DNA of 64,000 bases, taken from positions 310,001-374,000 of the forward strand of contig NZ_CP146606.1 in NCBI RefSeq assembly GCF_032842945.2, read 5' to 3'. Position 1 is the first letter of the stretch; every line of letters begins with the position of its first letter. Below, one piece after another: positions 27,398 through 36,812 of the stretch. The notes under the pieces were generated by a model. That model was given only the letters and a program-made list of their open reading frames with translations. It ran no database searches and was not told the DNA's origin. This DNA comes from Roseovarius sp. W115 (GTDB lineage Bacteria > Pseudomonadota > Alphaproteobacteria > Rhodobacterales > Rhodobacteraceae). A program made the position numbers and the translations under genes.

Positions 27398-28441
27398 ATG
27401 GCCGAGGCTGAAACGTTAGAGCGCAAGGCGTCGCGCATAGATTTTGATCGCTTTCCGCAGATCAAACTGTGCCATCGCCCAACACCCATCGAAGCAATGC
27501 CACGCATGTCGGAGCTTTTGGGTGGACCGCGCCTATTTATGAAGCGCGATGACTGCACCGGGCTCGCCACGGGCGGAAACAAAACCCGCAAGCTGGAGTT
27601 TCTGGTGGGCGAAGCGGTGCGTGACAATGCGGACATGCTGGTCACACAAGGCGCGGTGCAATCGAACCATGTCCGTCAAACTGCAGCCGCCGCTGCCAAG
27701 GTTGGTATGAAATGCCACGTGCTCTTGGAACGTCGAGTGCCGGATCGGGACGCATCCTACGAGGCAACCGGCAATGTGCTTCTTGATACCCTTTTTGGGG
27801 CCACGCATGAGTTCCGCCCCGCGGGACTTGATATGAATGCCGAAGCCAAGGCCGTAACCGAAACTCTGCGTGCCGAGGGACACAAACCATATTTCATTCC
27901 TGGTGGCGGCTCAAACGCAATAGGCGCTTTGGGCTACGCCAATTGCGCCCAAGAGATTGCCGACTACTCAAAAGAAACCGGTCAGTCCTTTGACTGGCTC
28001 GTGATGGGCACAGGCAGCACAGGCACCCAAGCCGGACTGGTGGCTGGGTTCCACGCGATTGGCCATGATCTGCCCGTGATGGGCGTCAGTGTCCGTCAGC
28101 CGCGCGAAAAGCAAATGAATGCTGTGCACGCCTTGACCCAAAAAACGCTCGAAAAACTAGGAGCGGGTAGCATCCCACTTAGCAAAATCCTTGTCGATGA
28201 CGGGTATGTAGGAGAAGGCTACGGTATTCCCGCAGAGTCCACTTTAGAGGCAATTCACATAACCGCACGTCAAGAAGGCATCCTTCTTGACCCAGTTTAT
28301 TCAGCCAAAGGTATGGCTGGCTTTATTGGTATGGCGCGAAGTGGTTTTTTCAAACCGACAGACAATGTGCTGTTTCTGCATACCGGCGGCGCTACAGCGC
28401 TGTTTGCGTATCAGGAGCAACTTGTCGCGTCCTTACAATGA
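27398..28441 (+). CDS. PLP-dependent lyase: L-cysteate sulfo-lyase / D-cysteine desulfhydrase family
   Basis: A 347-residue fold-type II PLP enzyme. The Schiff-base lysine lies in GLATGGNKTRKLEFLVGEA and the phosphate loop follows at GAVQSNHVRQTAAAAA; the ACC-deaminase-like body ends in DPVYSAKGMAGFIGMARSG and LFLHTGGATALFAYQ. RDDCTGLATGGNKTRKLE is, as I recall, closer to CuyA-type L-cysteate sulfo-lyases of roseobacters than to E. coli DcyD, which reads RDDVTPMAMGGNKLRKLE. Both families release pyruvate and ammonia, with sulfite or sulfide respectively. The gene heads an operon with a ProXVW-like importer, so the imported compound may be its substrate. I leave the symbol open. Confidence 0.8.
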   Translation: MAEAETLERKASRIDFDRFPQIKLCHRPTPIEAMPRMSELLGGPRLFMKRDDCTGLATGGNKTRKLEFLVGEAVRDNADMLVTQGAVQSNHVRQTAAAAAKVGMKCHVLLERRVPDRDASYEATGNVLLDTLFGATHEFRPAGLDMNAEAKAVTETLRAEGHKPYFIPGGGSNAIGALGYANCAQEIADYSKETGQSFDWLVMGTGSTGTQAGLVAGFHAIGHDLPVMGVSVRQPREKQMNAVHALTQKTLEKLGAGSIPLSKILVDDGYVGEGYGIPAESTLEAIHITARQEGILLDPVYSAKGMAGFIGMARSGFFKPTDNVLFLHTGGATALFAYQEQLVASLQ

Positions 28442-28485
28442 CCAGACGCCCTTCAAGGGCGCATCAACCAACAGAGGAGAAAACT

Positions 28486-29451
28486 ATGACATCCAAACTG
28501 AAATCCCTCGGCTTTGCAGCCGCAGTCAGCATGCTGGCAATGCCTGCGCTGGCTGCAGAAGAGGTCAAAATCGGCGTGCCGTCCTGGACCGGCGCGCAGG
28601 CTATTGCGCATGTGCTGGGCGAAGTTGTGACCTCGCGCATTGGCGGCAAAGTTGAATATGTGCCCGGCAACAACGCCACGATTTTCCAGGCGATGGATCA
28701 GGGTAAGGGTGATATCGACGTGCATCCCGACGTCTGGCTGCCCAACCAGGAAAGCTTTACCAAGAAATATGTGGATGAGGCCGGCACTGTGACGCTGTCG
28801 TCCAACCCATATGAGGGAAATCAGGGTTTCTGTGTTTCCAAAGACTTCGGCGAAGCCAACAACATCACAGATATTGCCGATCTGGGCCGTCCTGATGTGG
28901 CCGCACTTATGGACAGCGATGGAAACGGCAAAGGTGAAATGTGGATCGGCGCGCCGGGCTGGGCTTCTGCCAACGTGAATGAAGTCAAAGTACGGGACTA
29001 CGGCCTGTTGGACTTCGTTGAGCCTGTTCGTGCGGAGGAAAGCGTAAAAACCGCGCGTATCAAGGACAGCATCGCCAAGGGCGAAGGCTATGCCTTCTAC
29101 TGCTACAAGCCCCATGCGGTCTGGTTCCAGTTCGACGTCAAAATGCTCAGCGAACCAACATTTGACCCAGAAAAATACGTGATGGTTCAGCCGTCAGACG
29201 ATGCAGATTGGTATGAGAAATCCAGCGTCGCGACAAAAGATGCTCTGAAAAACGTTCAGATCGCTTGGTCCAACTCACTTGGGGATCGCTCTCCGGCCAT
29301 TGCTGAGTTCTTTTCGAACTTCCAACTGAATGCGGATGATGTCAGCGCCTTGGCCTATGACATCAGTGCGAATGGCACAGACCCCGCGGATGCGGCAAAG
29401 AAATGGATCGAAGAGAATTCGGACCGCGTGGACGGCTGGTTGGGTCTCTAA
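28486..29451 (+). CDS. ABC transporter substrate-binding protein, glycine betaine/proline (ProX/OpuAC) type
   Basis: A 321-residue periplasmic protein with a Sec signal ending at ALA-AEE (about residue 23). The mature part starts VKIGVPSWTGAQAIAHVLGE and contains GDIDVHPDVWLPNQE and AFYCYKPHAVWFQFD, in which the aromatic residues expected to form a cation-pi box are visible. The ATG at 28486 follows AGAGGAG. It lies 44 bp after the lyase gene and is followed by ATPase and permease genes. OpuAC-type receptors bind betaines, choline or other zwitterions; the association with a cysteate/D-cysteine lyase makes a small amino acid or sulfonate possible. Confidence 0.88.
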   Translation: MTSKLKSLGFAAAVSMLAMPALAAEEVKIGVPSWTGAQAIAHVLGEVVTSRIGGKVEYVPGNNATIFQAMDQGKGDIDVHPDVWLPNQESFTKKYVDEAGTVTLSSNPYEGNQGFCVSKDFGEANNITDIADLGRPDVAALMDSDGNGKGEMWIGAPGWASANVNEVKVRDYGLLDFVEPVRAEESVKTARIKDSIAKGEGYAFYCYKPHAVWFQFDVKMLSEPTFDPEKYVMVQPSDDADWYEKSSVATKDALKNVQIAWSNSLGDRSPAIAEFFSNFQLNADDVSALAYDISANGTDPADAAKKWIEENSDRVDGWLGL

Positions 29452-29532
29452 GACAATTGTTTCAAAACATGTTGCCAGCACCGGTTGCCTGTCGGTGCTG
29501 GCACACCTGAGCACCTGCAGGACATCTCCCCA

Positions 29533-30588
29533 ATGACCGATGAAACCGTCATAGAAATCTCCAATGTCTGGAAGATTTTTGGCTCCAAACCCGAACAAGC
29601 TTTGGAAGCTATCCAAACACGCGGGCTGAGCAAGGCTGAGGTTCTGGCAGAGTTCAACGCTGTTGTTGGTGTGGCAGATGTGAGCCTAGAAGTGAAGCGC
29701 GGCGAAATCTTCTGCATCATGGGCCTTTCGGGCAGCGGCAAGTCAACGCTTGTGCGCCACTTCAACCGGCTTTTGGAGCCAACCGCCGGCAAGATTGAAA
29801 TTGAGGGCACCGATGTGATGGCCCTCGGGCCGAAACAGCTTCAGCAGTTTCGAAACCAAAAAATCGGTATGGTCTTTCAGAACTTCGCGCTGATGCCGCA
29901 CCGGTCAGTGCTCGACAACGTGGCGATGCCGATGGAGATCCGGCAAGTTGCCAAAAATGAACGGATGCGCCAGGCCGCCGCCATCCTCGATATTGTTGAA
30001 CTAGGCGCCTGGGGCTCCAAATTTGCCCATGAGCTTTCGGGCGGGATGCAGCAACGTGTCGGTCTGGCACGGGCTTTGGCGGCCAACCCTGACGTTTTGT
30101 TGATGGACGAGCCTTTCTCAGCGCTTGACCCCCTCATTCGGCGACAGTTGCAGGATGAGTTCATCCGTCTGAGCAAAATTCTGAAGAAGACGACGATTTT
30201 CATCACCCATGATCTCGACGAGGCCGTGCGCATCGGCGATCGCATCGCGATCATGCGCGATGGCAAGATGGTGCAAATTGGCACGGCGGAAGACATTGTG
30301 ATGCATCCCGCGGATGACTACGTAGCCGATTTTGTCGCTGGAATTTCCCGCCTGAAAGTCGTGCATGCCCATGCAGTAATGCAACCGGTTGACGTGCATG
30401 TTGCTGCAAATGGACCTGTGGCGGCCGATGCTCCGCGCGTGGATGAGGCAGAAACGCTCAGCAATCTGATCAACCTCGCGATAGACAATGACACCCCAAT
30501 TGTCGTGCGCGCTGAGGGCAAGGACGTGGGTGTCATCACCCGCGCGGATCTGCTGCGCACTGTGATCGAAGGGACGGAAGTATCATGA
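29533..30588 (+). CDS. ABC transporter ATP-binding protein, ProV-like
   Basis: A 351-residue ATPase. Walker A is GLSGSGKST at residues 64-72, the signature is LSGGMQQR, Walker B is VLLMDEP, and the H-loop lies in IFITHDLDEA. Like ProV, it has an N-terminal extension before Walker A (NVWKIFGSKPEQALEAI) and a C-terminal regulatory tail, here a reduced CBS-like region ending DVGVITRADLLRTVIEG. It overlaps the permease start by 4 bp. It powers import by the adjacent permease and receptor. Confidence 0.9.
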   Translation: MTDETVIEISNVWKIFGSKPEQALEAIQTRGLSKAEVLAEFNAVVGVADVSLEVKRGEIFCIMGLSGSGKSTLVRHFNRLLEPTAGKIEIEGTDVMALGPKQLQQFRNQKIGMVFQNFALMPHRSVLDNVAMPMEIRQVAKNERMRQAAAILDIVELGAWGSKFAHELSGGMQQRVGLARALAANPDVLLMDEPFSALDPLIRRQLQDEFIRLSKILKKTTIFITHDLDEAVRIGDRIAIMRDGKMVQIGTAEDIVMHPADDYVADFVAGISRLKVVHAHAVMQPVDVHVAANGPVAADAPRVDEAETLSNLINLAIDNDTPIVVRAEGKDVGVITRADLLRTVIEGTEVS

Positions 30589-32135
30589 CCGACACAACCG
30601 ATCTTGGGGTGAACCCGCTTGAAGATACCGAGAGCGAGGCGGCGCTGGCCTATGCCGAGGAGCGCCGCGAAAACATTCGCACCTTCGTGCGCACCAGCCC
30701 GGACTACTACATCCGGATGTTCGACAAGATCGGCGCATCAGCCAAGTTTACCGCAACATTCAATGCGATGGCAGGTCTTTTTGGTCCAATTTGGTTTGGG
30801 GCGCGTGGGCTGTGGAGTTGGGCACTGCCCTTCCTTATCCTCGAGGCTTTGGGTTTTGTACAAATTGCGCGCGGTTTGTTTGGTGATCTTGCCTCTGAAG
30901 CCACGGCGCGAATCCAATCCATCGAAGGCACATTGGAATTGCGCCGCGAGCAACTCGCCGCTGCGATAGCAGAACAATCGGATCGTGTGGACGCTTATCA
31001 ACGCGCTGTAGACGCCTTGGAAGCAAGTATTGACGGGTTTAGAGATGAAGCCGCAGCTCTTGCAGAACAAGGGACCACTATAGCGCTCACAGGCGTTGCC
31101 ATCTTGATCATTGTAAAACTGGTGCAGGCCTTTGTTGCCAACTGGGCGCTTGAGGCACGGTTTTCTGACTGGCTTTCAGACCGCAGCATCCGTTCCGGTC
31201 TGCCTGTTGCGCAAATCGTGTTCAGCGCAGTTTTCATGTTCCTTATCGTTGCGACGGCTATGGTGCATTACAGTTTCCCAGGTCATTATTCTCTTCTTAC
31301 GGCCTTTCCGACCGATCCTAATATACGCCTGACCGGTATCACCTGGGTTGAAGACTTCATTGCATTCTGCGTTCGCAACAGCGAAGCGTTCTTTGACGGG
31401 TTAACCTTTGGCATCCGCACGCTCCTTGATGCTTTGGAAGTTATCCTTGTCCAAACCCCCTGGATCGTGATCGCCAGCCTGATCATCCTTTTGACCTGGC
31501 TCACGGCGGGCGTGCGTACTGCAATTTATTCAGGCGCTTTTCTCGCCTATATGGGCCTGCTGGGTTTTTGGGAGGCGGCGATGACGACACTGGCATTGCT
31601 GGGAACAGCCGCGTGCCTGTCGATTGTGATCGGGATCCCATTGGGGATGTTCGCCGCACGACGTCCACGGTTTTATGCCTTTATCCAGCCCATTATGGAC
31701 TTCATGCAGACGATGCCAGCCTTCGTCTTCATGGTCCCTGTCATTGCGTTCTTCGGGGTCGGCAAACCTGCGGCCGTGGTCGTGACCATGATTTTTGGCG
31801 GAACTCCGGTGGTGCGTCTTACCGTTCTTGGCCTGCGCGGCGTGCCTGAAAGTGTGCGCGAAGCGGCGATCAGTTTCGGGGCCAACAAATGGTATCTTCT
31901 AACCAAGGTTGATCTGCCCCTGGCCAGCCCCTCGATCCGCGCCGGAATAAACCAGACTATCATGCTCTCACTGGCGATGGTTGTTGTGGCTTCTCTGATC
32001 GGCGCGAAGGGTCTGGGTGAGGACGTCTTGGAAGCGTTGCAATATGCCAATGTCGGCCAGGGCATCCTCGCCGGGTTCTCAATTCTCTTCTGCGCCATGA
32101 TCCTGGATCGTATCGTACAGGGTCAACGCAAGTGA
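30585..32135 (+). CDS. ABC transporter permease, ProW-like, with N-terminal coiled-coil extension
   Basis: A 516-residue protein. The C-terminal 240 residues are a standard ProW permease, with the EAA loop at GVPESVREAAISFGANKWYL (residues 419-438). The N-terminal half is unusual. Residues 55-100 (FNAMAGLFGPIWFGARGLW) resemble a DUF2628-type membrane domain. Residues 101-162 form a heptad-rich predicted coiled coil (RREQLAAAIAEQSDRVDAYQ), and two or three more membrane helices precede the transport domain. E. coli ProW has 354 residues. The extension may sense membrane or osmotic state, but that is inference. Start and stop overlap with both neighbours. Confidence 0.87.
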   Translation: MTDTTDLGVNPLEDTESEAALAYAEERRENIRTFVRTSPDYYIRMFDKIGASAKFTATFNAMAGLFGPIWFGARGLWSWALPFLILEALGFVQIARGLFGDLASEATARIQSIEGTLELRREQLAAAIAEQSDRVDAYQRAVDALEASIDGFRDEAAALAEQGTTIALTGVAILIIVKLVQAFVANWALEARFSDWLSDRSIRSGLPVAQIVFSAVFMFLIVATAMVHYSFPGHYSLLTAFPTDPNIRLTGITWVEDFIAFCVRNSEAFFDGLTFGIRTLLDALEVILVQTPWIVIASLIILLTWLTAGVRTAIYSGAFLAYMGLLGFWEAAMTTLALLGTAACLSIVIGIPLGMFAARRPRFYAFIQPIMDFMQTMPAFVFMVPVIAFFGVGKPAAVVVTMIFGGTPVVRLTVLGLRGVPESVREAAISFGANKWYLLTKVDLPLASPSIRAGINQTIMLSLAMVVVASLIGAKGLGEDVLEALQYANVGQGILAGFSILFCAMILDRIVQGQRK

Positions 32136-32845
32136 CACCGCTGGTCTTTGTTCATGGTTTCATGGGCGGCAGCGATCAGTGGCAAAAGCAAGATACGCTT
32201 GGGGTGGGTCGGGACTTAATCCGCGTCGACCTTCCAGGTTTTGGTAAAAACGCGCATCTGCCGCCCGTAAACTCAATTGCGGACTTCGCGAACTGGGTTT
32301 TGAGTGAGATCACCGTTGAGCGGTTCGACCTGCTGGGTCACTCGATGGGCGGCATGATCGTACAAGAAATGGTGCGTCGCGCACCAGAGCGCGTCGAACG
32401 ATTGATATTGTATGGCACGGGTGCCGTCGGTGTGTTGCCCGGTCGCTTCGAGCCAATAGAAACATCCATGCATCGCGCCAAAGACGAAGGTGCGAATGCC
32501 ACAGCACGCCGAATTGCAGCCACATGGTTTCTGCAGCGGGAAAAGGCAGAGCCTTATCCCGAATGCGCGGCCATTGCCGAAGCCAGTACACTTCCGGCCA
32601 TCCTGGCAGGGCTTGAGGCGATGCAAAACTGGTCCGGAGTGGACCACCTGCCACAGATTGCCTGCCCCACATTGATTGTCTGGGGTGATAGTGACCGCAC
32701 CTACGCGTGGCCGCAAATTGAACAGCTGTGGCAGGACATTCCGACATCCAATCTCGCTGTCATTCCAAACGCCGCGCATGCCGTCCACATGGAACGTCCT
32801 CGGCTCTTCAACCAATTGATTGAAGGGTTTCTGGCACACGCTTAA
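32132..32845 (+). CDS. Alpha/beta-fold hydrolase
   Basis: A 237-residue alpha/beta hydrolase with oxyanion region LVFVHGFMGGSDQW, nucleophile elbow DLLGHSMGGMIVQEM (Ser about residue 72), acidic residue in TLIVWGDSDRTY and catalytic His in VIPNAAHAVHMERP. It begins with GTG overlapping the permease stop (GTGA), so it is the last gene of the lyase-ABC operon. Esterase, lactonase or C-C hydrolase activity is possible; a link to the imported compound is inferred from the operon. Confidence 0.84.
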   Translation: MTPLVFVHGFMGGSDQWQKQDTLGVGRDLIRVDLPGFGKNAHLPPVNSIADFANWVLSEITVERFDLLGHSMGGMIVQEMVRRAPERVERLILYGTGAVGVLPGRFEPIETSMHRAKDEGANATARRIAATWFLQREKAEPYPECAAIAEASTLPAILAGLEAMQNWSGVDHLPQIACPTLIVWGDSDRTYAWPQIEQLWQDIPTSNLAVIPNAAHAVHMERPRLFNQLIEGFLAHA

Positions 32846-33108
32846 GCCTATAAGCCTCGCAGCGAGAGCGGCCATGTCACGTCGACACATGCTTGCGTCA
32901 GGCTGGCTCAAGACGAATCGAAAACGCTCCGTAGCTTGATGCAAAACCCGGAACAGGCGCGCTCAAATGCGCTCCGACCGTTGGAAATACCCTTAAAAAT
33001 TTGATGTTAGACCAAAAAGTTTAGTTTTTGCGTGACATCCCGGGCAACTTTAGCGACGCTTTTGGAACAAACGACGCGCAGAAGCGCGCGATTGATTAGG
33101 GAGACCTC

Positions 33109-34077
33109 ATGATGCACATGAAATTTATCGGTGGCATGGTTGCTGCCGCGACGATTGCCTTTGGTGGCGCCGCCATCGCGCAAGACAAATTTATCTCAAT
33201 CGGCACCGGCGGTGTGACGGGCGTTTACTATCCGACCGGCGGTGCAATCTGCCGTCTGGTGAACCGCGACCGCAAAGAGCACGGCATCCGCTGTGCGGTG
33301 GAATCCACAGGCGGTTCTGTCTACAACATCAACACGATCAAGGCCGGTGAGCTGGAATTCGGCGTGGCCCAGTCCGACTGGCAGTATCACGCATTCAACG
33401 GAACGTCGAAATTCGAAGACAATCCGTTCCCGGACGTCCGGGCGATGTTCTCAGTCCACCCAGAACCCTTTACGCTTCTGGTGCGTGGGGACAGTGGCAT
33501 TGAGTCTTTTGAAGGCTTGAAAGGCAAGCGTGTCAATGTCGGCAACCCCGGTTCTGGTCAACGCGCCACGATGGAAGTGGTGATGGAAGCTTTTGGCATG
33601 GGCATAGACGACTTTGCCCTGGCAACCGAGTACAAGGGCTCGGAGATGGCCAAACAGATCTGCGACAACAACATCGACGCAATGATCTATACCATTGGTC
33701 ATCCGGCTGCTGCGATTAAGGAAGCCACGACCACCTGCGATGTGAAACTCGTCTCAGTCACTGGTGATGCTATCGACGCGTTGGTTGCAGATAACCCATA
33801 CTACCGTGTCGCAACAATTCCGGCGGGCATGTATGCCGGTACGGATACGGACACCACGACATTCGGTGTGGGTGCAACTTTTGTGACATCTGCCGAAGTC
33901 CCAGAGGACGTGGCCTATGTGGTCGCCAAGGCTGTGATGGCCAATCTGGAAGATTTCCGTGGCCTGCACCCGGCATTTGCCAATCTCGACGCCAAGCAGA
34001 TGATCAGCGACGGCCTGTCAGCTCCGCTGCATCCAGGTGCCGAGAAAGCCTACAAAGAGCTGGGCTTGATGGAATAA
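33109..34077 (+). CDS. TRAP transporter substrate-binding protein, TAXI family
   Basis: A 322-residue periplasmic receptor. The signal peptide ends at AIA-QD (about residue 24). The mature start FISIGTGGVTGVYYPTGGAICRLVN is the characteristic TAXI motif, and GKRVNVGNPGSGQRATMEVV follows. The ATG is preceded by TAGGGAG. A 260-bp non-coding stretch separates it from the preceding operon, and a fused TRAP permease and a universal stress protein follow. TAXI-TRAP systems import carboxylates such as glutamate or 2-oxoacids using ion gradients; the ligand is not evident. Confidence 0.92.
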   Translation: MMHMKFIGGMVAAATIAFGGAAIAQDKFISIGTGGVTGVYYPTGGAICRLVNRDRKEHGIRCAVESTGGSVYNINTIKAGELEFGVAQSDWQYHAFNGTSKFEDNPFPDVRAMFSVHPEPFTLLVRGDSGIESFEGLKGKRVNVGNPGSGQRATMEVVMEAFGMGIDDFALATEYKGSEMAKQICDNNIDAMIYTIGHPAAAIKEATTTCDVKLVSVTGDAIDALVADNPYYRVATIPAGMYAGTDTDTTTFGVGATFVTSAEVPEDVAYVVAKAVMANLEDFRGLHPAFANLDAKQMISDGLSAPLHPGAEKAYKELGLME

Positions 34078-34106
34078 GAGACATCGCAAAGATGTCCTAA
34101 AATCAG

Positions 34107-34139
34107 CGCCAGCGTATCCTCCGATGCGCTGGCGTTTTT
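34107..34139 (+). terminator. Intrinsic-terminator-like hairpin between TRAP receptor and permease genes
   Basis: CGCCAGCG TAT pairs with ATG CGCTGGCG (11 bp with one G-T pair, 6-base loop), followed by TTTTTG. Lying inside the operon, it probably lets most transcripts stop after the highly expressed receptor while some read on into the permease. Confidence 0.78.
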
Positions 34140-34172
34140 GCTTAAAAAATAAGACCAAGAGGGACCAGAGGG

Positions 34173-36800
34173 ATGACAGACGCAGCGAATAAATCTGCCG
34201 AAGATATGGTCGCAGAGGCCGATACCGGCGCCCGCAATGCCGGACCGTTTGCTAAAAAGCTTATCTTTGCGCTCTGTATCACATGGTCCCTGTTTCATCT
34301 CTATATTGCATCGAAGGTCCCGGGCGTCTTGGCGCAGGTCACAGGTGTCAGTGAGTTTGCCAATATCGTCGCGCAAGCACGCTACATTCACCTCGCCTTT
34401 GCCATCAGCCTTGCCACACTAGCGTTCCCGATTTTCGGTCACAGAGATCGCATACCGATCTATGACTGGATTCTGATGGTTCTCGGCATTGCCTCCTGTC
34501 TCTATCTGGTTGTTTTCCGCTTCGAGATTGCTGACCGGCCCGGGCTCTGGACCACGACCGACATCGTGATGTCCGGCATTGGCATGTGCGTGCTGATGGT
34601 TGCGGTGTTCCGATCTCTTGGCCTGCCTCTTGTCATCATTGCATCCGCTTTTCTCGCCTTGGCTTTCTTTGGCGGATATTCGGAATGGGTTGGCAGCGTG
34701 ACCAACTACGGCGGCGCATCTTTTGCCAAGGCGATGGGCCATTACTGGATGCAAACCGAAGGCGTCTTTGGCGTGGCTTTGGGTGTCTCCACGACAATGA
34801 TTTTCCTCTTCGTGCTTTTTGGCGCCCTGCTTGAAAAGGCAGGGGGCGGCAACTGGTTCATCAAGGTGGCCATTGCCCTGCTGGGCGCACTTCGCGGCGG
34901 CCCGGCCAAAGCTGCGGTTTTGTCTTCCATGATGACCGGCATGATCTCTGGCTCCTCTATCGCCAACACAGTTACGACGGGCACGTTCACCATCCCTTTG
35001 ATGAAACGTATTGGCTTTGCCCCGGAAAAGGCGGGCGCGGTCGAAGTGGCTTCTTCGACAAATGGTCAGCTTACGCCGCCCGTGATGGGGGCTGCTGCCT
35101 TCCTGATGGTTGAGTATGTGAACATTCCCTACATAGAAGTCATCAAACACGCCTTCCTTCCGGCCGTGATCTCGTACATTGCGCTGCTGTACATCGTGCA
35201 TCTGGAAAGCCTGAAGATGAACCTGCAGGGCCTGAAAAAGCCCGGACGTCATATTGGTGTGATCCTGATCCTTGTTCTCTTCCTCACCGGCTTTTTGGCT
35301 ATGGCGGCTATCACCTTCTTGGTGGTCGGTTTTCGCGCAATGCTGGAACCGATGATGCCGGGCGCGACGGTTTACCCTGCCCTTGTACTTCTCTTGGTGG
35401 CCTATCTGGCGCTGGTTTACGTGGCATCGAAATTCCCAGACGTGGTCGTGGATGACCCCAACAGCCAAGTTGTAGAGGCCCCTCGCCTGACGCCAACATT
35501 TCTAGGTGGTGCATACTACGCGTTACCGATCTTCGTGCTGGTCTGGAACCTGATGGTGCGAACTGAAGATCTGGATCGTTTGTCTCCTGCCCTCTCGGCG
35601 TTTTGGGCGACGATTGTCATGATCATCGTGGCTTTAACCCACCGCCCCTTGAAAGCAATGTTCCGCGGTGGTGCGGACAACTTCTCTACTCAAACACTGA
35701 CCAGTTGGTGGGATTTTGTGGCAGGCCTCGAAAGTGGCGCACGCAACATGATCGGGATTGGTGTCGCCACGGGTGCCGCAGGTATCATTGTCGGTACGAT
35801 CTCCTTGACCGGCGCGCACCAGATTATTGGCCAGGTCATTGAGACCATTGCAGGTGGTAACCTGATGATCCTCTTGGTGCTTGTGGCGGTTCTGTCGCTT
35901 ATCCTTGGGATGGGCCTGCCGACCACGGCGAACTACATCGTGGTCTCGTCGCTTATGGCTCCGGTGATCGTGTCCGTGGGCGCGCAATCTGGTCTGATTG
36001 TTCCGCTGATCGCTGTGCACCTCTTTGTGTTCTATTTTGGGATCCTGGCAGATGATACGCCGCCCGTTGGGCTCGCCGCCTATGCGGCGGCGGCCATATC
36101 ACGCGGGGACCCGATCAAAACCGGCATCGTGGGCTTCAGCTATGACATCCGAACGGCACTCTTGCCCTTTATGTTCATCTTCAACACAGACTTGCTGCTG
36201 ATTGATGTGGGACCAGCGAAGGCGGTGCTGGTGTTCTTTGTCTCGCTCATCGCCATGCTTGTCTTTGCCGCAGTGACCCAGGGCTACTTCATTGCAAAGT
36301 CGCGCAAATGGGAATCCGTGGTCATGATGCTTGTTGTCTTCATGCTCTTCCGGCCAGACTTCTTCTTGGACCAATGGCAGGAGAAATATCGTGAAACCAC
36401 CGGTCCCGCCGCTCTTGCTGCGCTGGAAGACCTCCCAGTGGGCGGCTCGGCACGCTTGCGCGTGTCCGCCCCTGATTTCGACACAGGCGTGGTCGGCACC
36501 ATAACACTTGCCTACACTGCCGAAGCGGAAGGCACTGCGCTTGAAAGGCTCGATGCGGTGGGTCTTACGGTGATCGAAGACGGTGACATCCTGACATTGG
36601 AAGAACCCTTCCCCGGCACGAAGTATTTCGATCAGTTGGGCAATGACTACGACTTCTACGGTGATGCACCTGCCCAAATCGAGGCCGTCGCGGTCGAAAA
36701 CGAGCGCATGCCGAAGGAAATCTTCTTCATTCCTGCTCTTTTGTTGCTTCTGGTGATTGTCGCCATTCAACGCCCGCGCGCTACGCAACCCGCATTTTGA
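34173..36800 (+). CDS. TRAP transporter fused permease (4TM/12TM, DctQM type)
   Basis: An 875-residue membrane protein. The N-terminal quarter contains the small-subunit helices, the centre the large TRAP permease (MMTGMISGSSIANTVTTGTF, SSTNGQLTPPVMGAAAF, and later GLPTTANYIVVSSLMAPVIV and ILADDTPPVGLAAYAAAAIS). The C-terminal 130 residues form a partly soluble DUF3394-like domain ending in a last helix. This fused architecture accompanies TAXI receptors, one of which is encoded just upstream. It performs secondary uptake in the inner membrane. Confidence 0.93.
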   Translation: MTDAANKSAEDMVAEADTGARNAGPFAKKLIFALCITWSLFHLYIASKVPGVLAQVTGVSEFANIVAQARYIHLAFAISLATLAFPIFGHRDRIPIYDWILMVLGIASCLYLVVFRFEIADRPGLWTTTDIVMSGIGMCVLMVAVFRSLGLPLVIIASAFLALAFFGGYSEWVGSVTNYGGASFAKAMGHYWMQTEGVFGVALGVSTTMIFLFVLFGALLEKAGGGNWFIKVAIALLGALRGGPAKAAVLSSMMTGMISGSSIANTVTTGTFTIPLMKRIGFAPEKAGAVEVASSTNGQLTPPVMGAAAFLMVEYVNIPYIEVIKHAFLPAVISYIALLYIVHLESLKMNLQGLKKPGRHIGVILILVLFLTGFLAMAAITFLVVGFRAMLEPMMPGATVYPALVLLLVAYLALVYVASKFPDVVVDDPNSQVVEAPRLTPTFLGGAYYALPIFVLVWNLMVRTEDLDRLSPALSAFWATIVMIIVALTHRPLKAMFRGGADNFSTQTLTSWWDFVAGLESGARNMIGIGVATGAAGIIVGTISLTGAHQIIGQVIETIAGGNLMILLVLVAVLSLILGMGLPTTANYIVVSSLMAPVIVSVGAQSGLIVPLIAVHLFVFYFGILADDTPPVGLAAYAAAAISRGDPIKTGIVGFSYDIRTALLPFMFIFNTDLLLIDVGPAKAVLVFFVSLIAMLVFAAVTQGYFIAKSRKWESVVMMLVVFMLFRPDFFLDQWQEKYRETTGPAALAALEDLPVGGSARLRVSAPDFDTGVVGTITLAYTAEAEGTALERLDAVGLTVIEDGDILTLEEPFPGTKYFDQLGNDYDFYGDAPAQIEAVAVENERMPKEIFFIPALLLLLVIVAIQRPRATQPAF

Positions 36801-36812
36801 GGAGGAAAAGAC

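Noticed and set aside
34419..35468. A 349-residue open frame on the minus strand
   Set aside because: It is antisense to the TRAP permease, with the His/Gln/Asn-rich composition typical of the complement of hydrophobic coding sequence.
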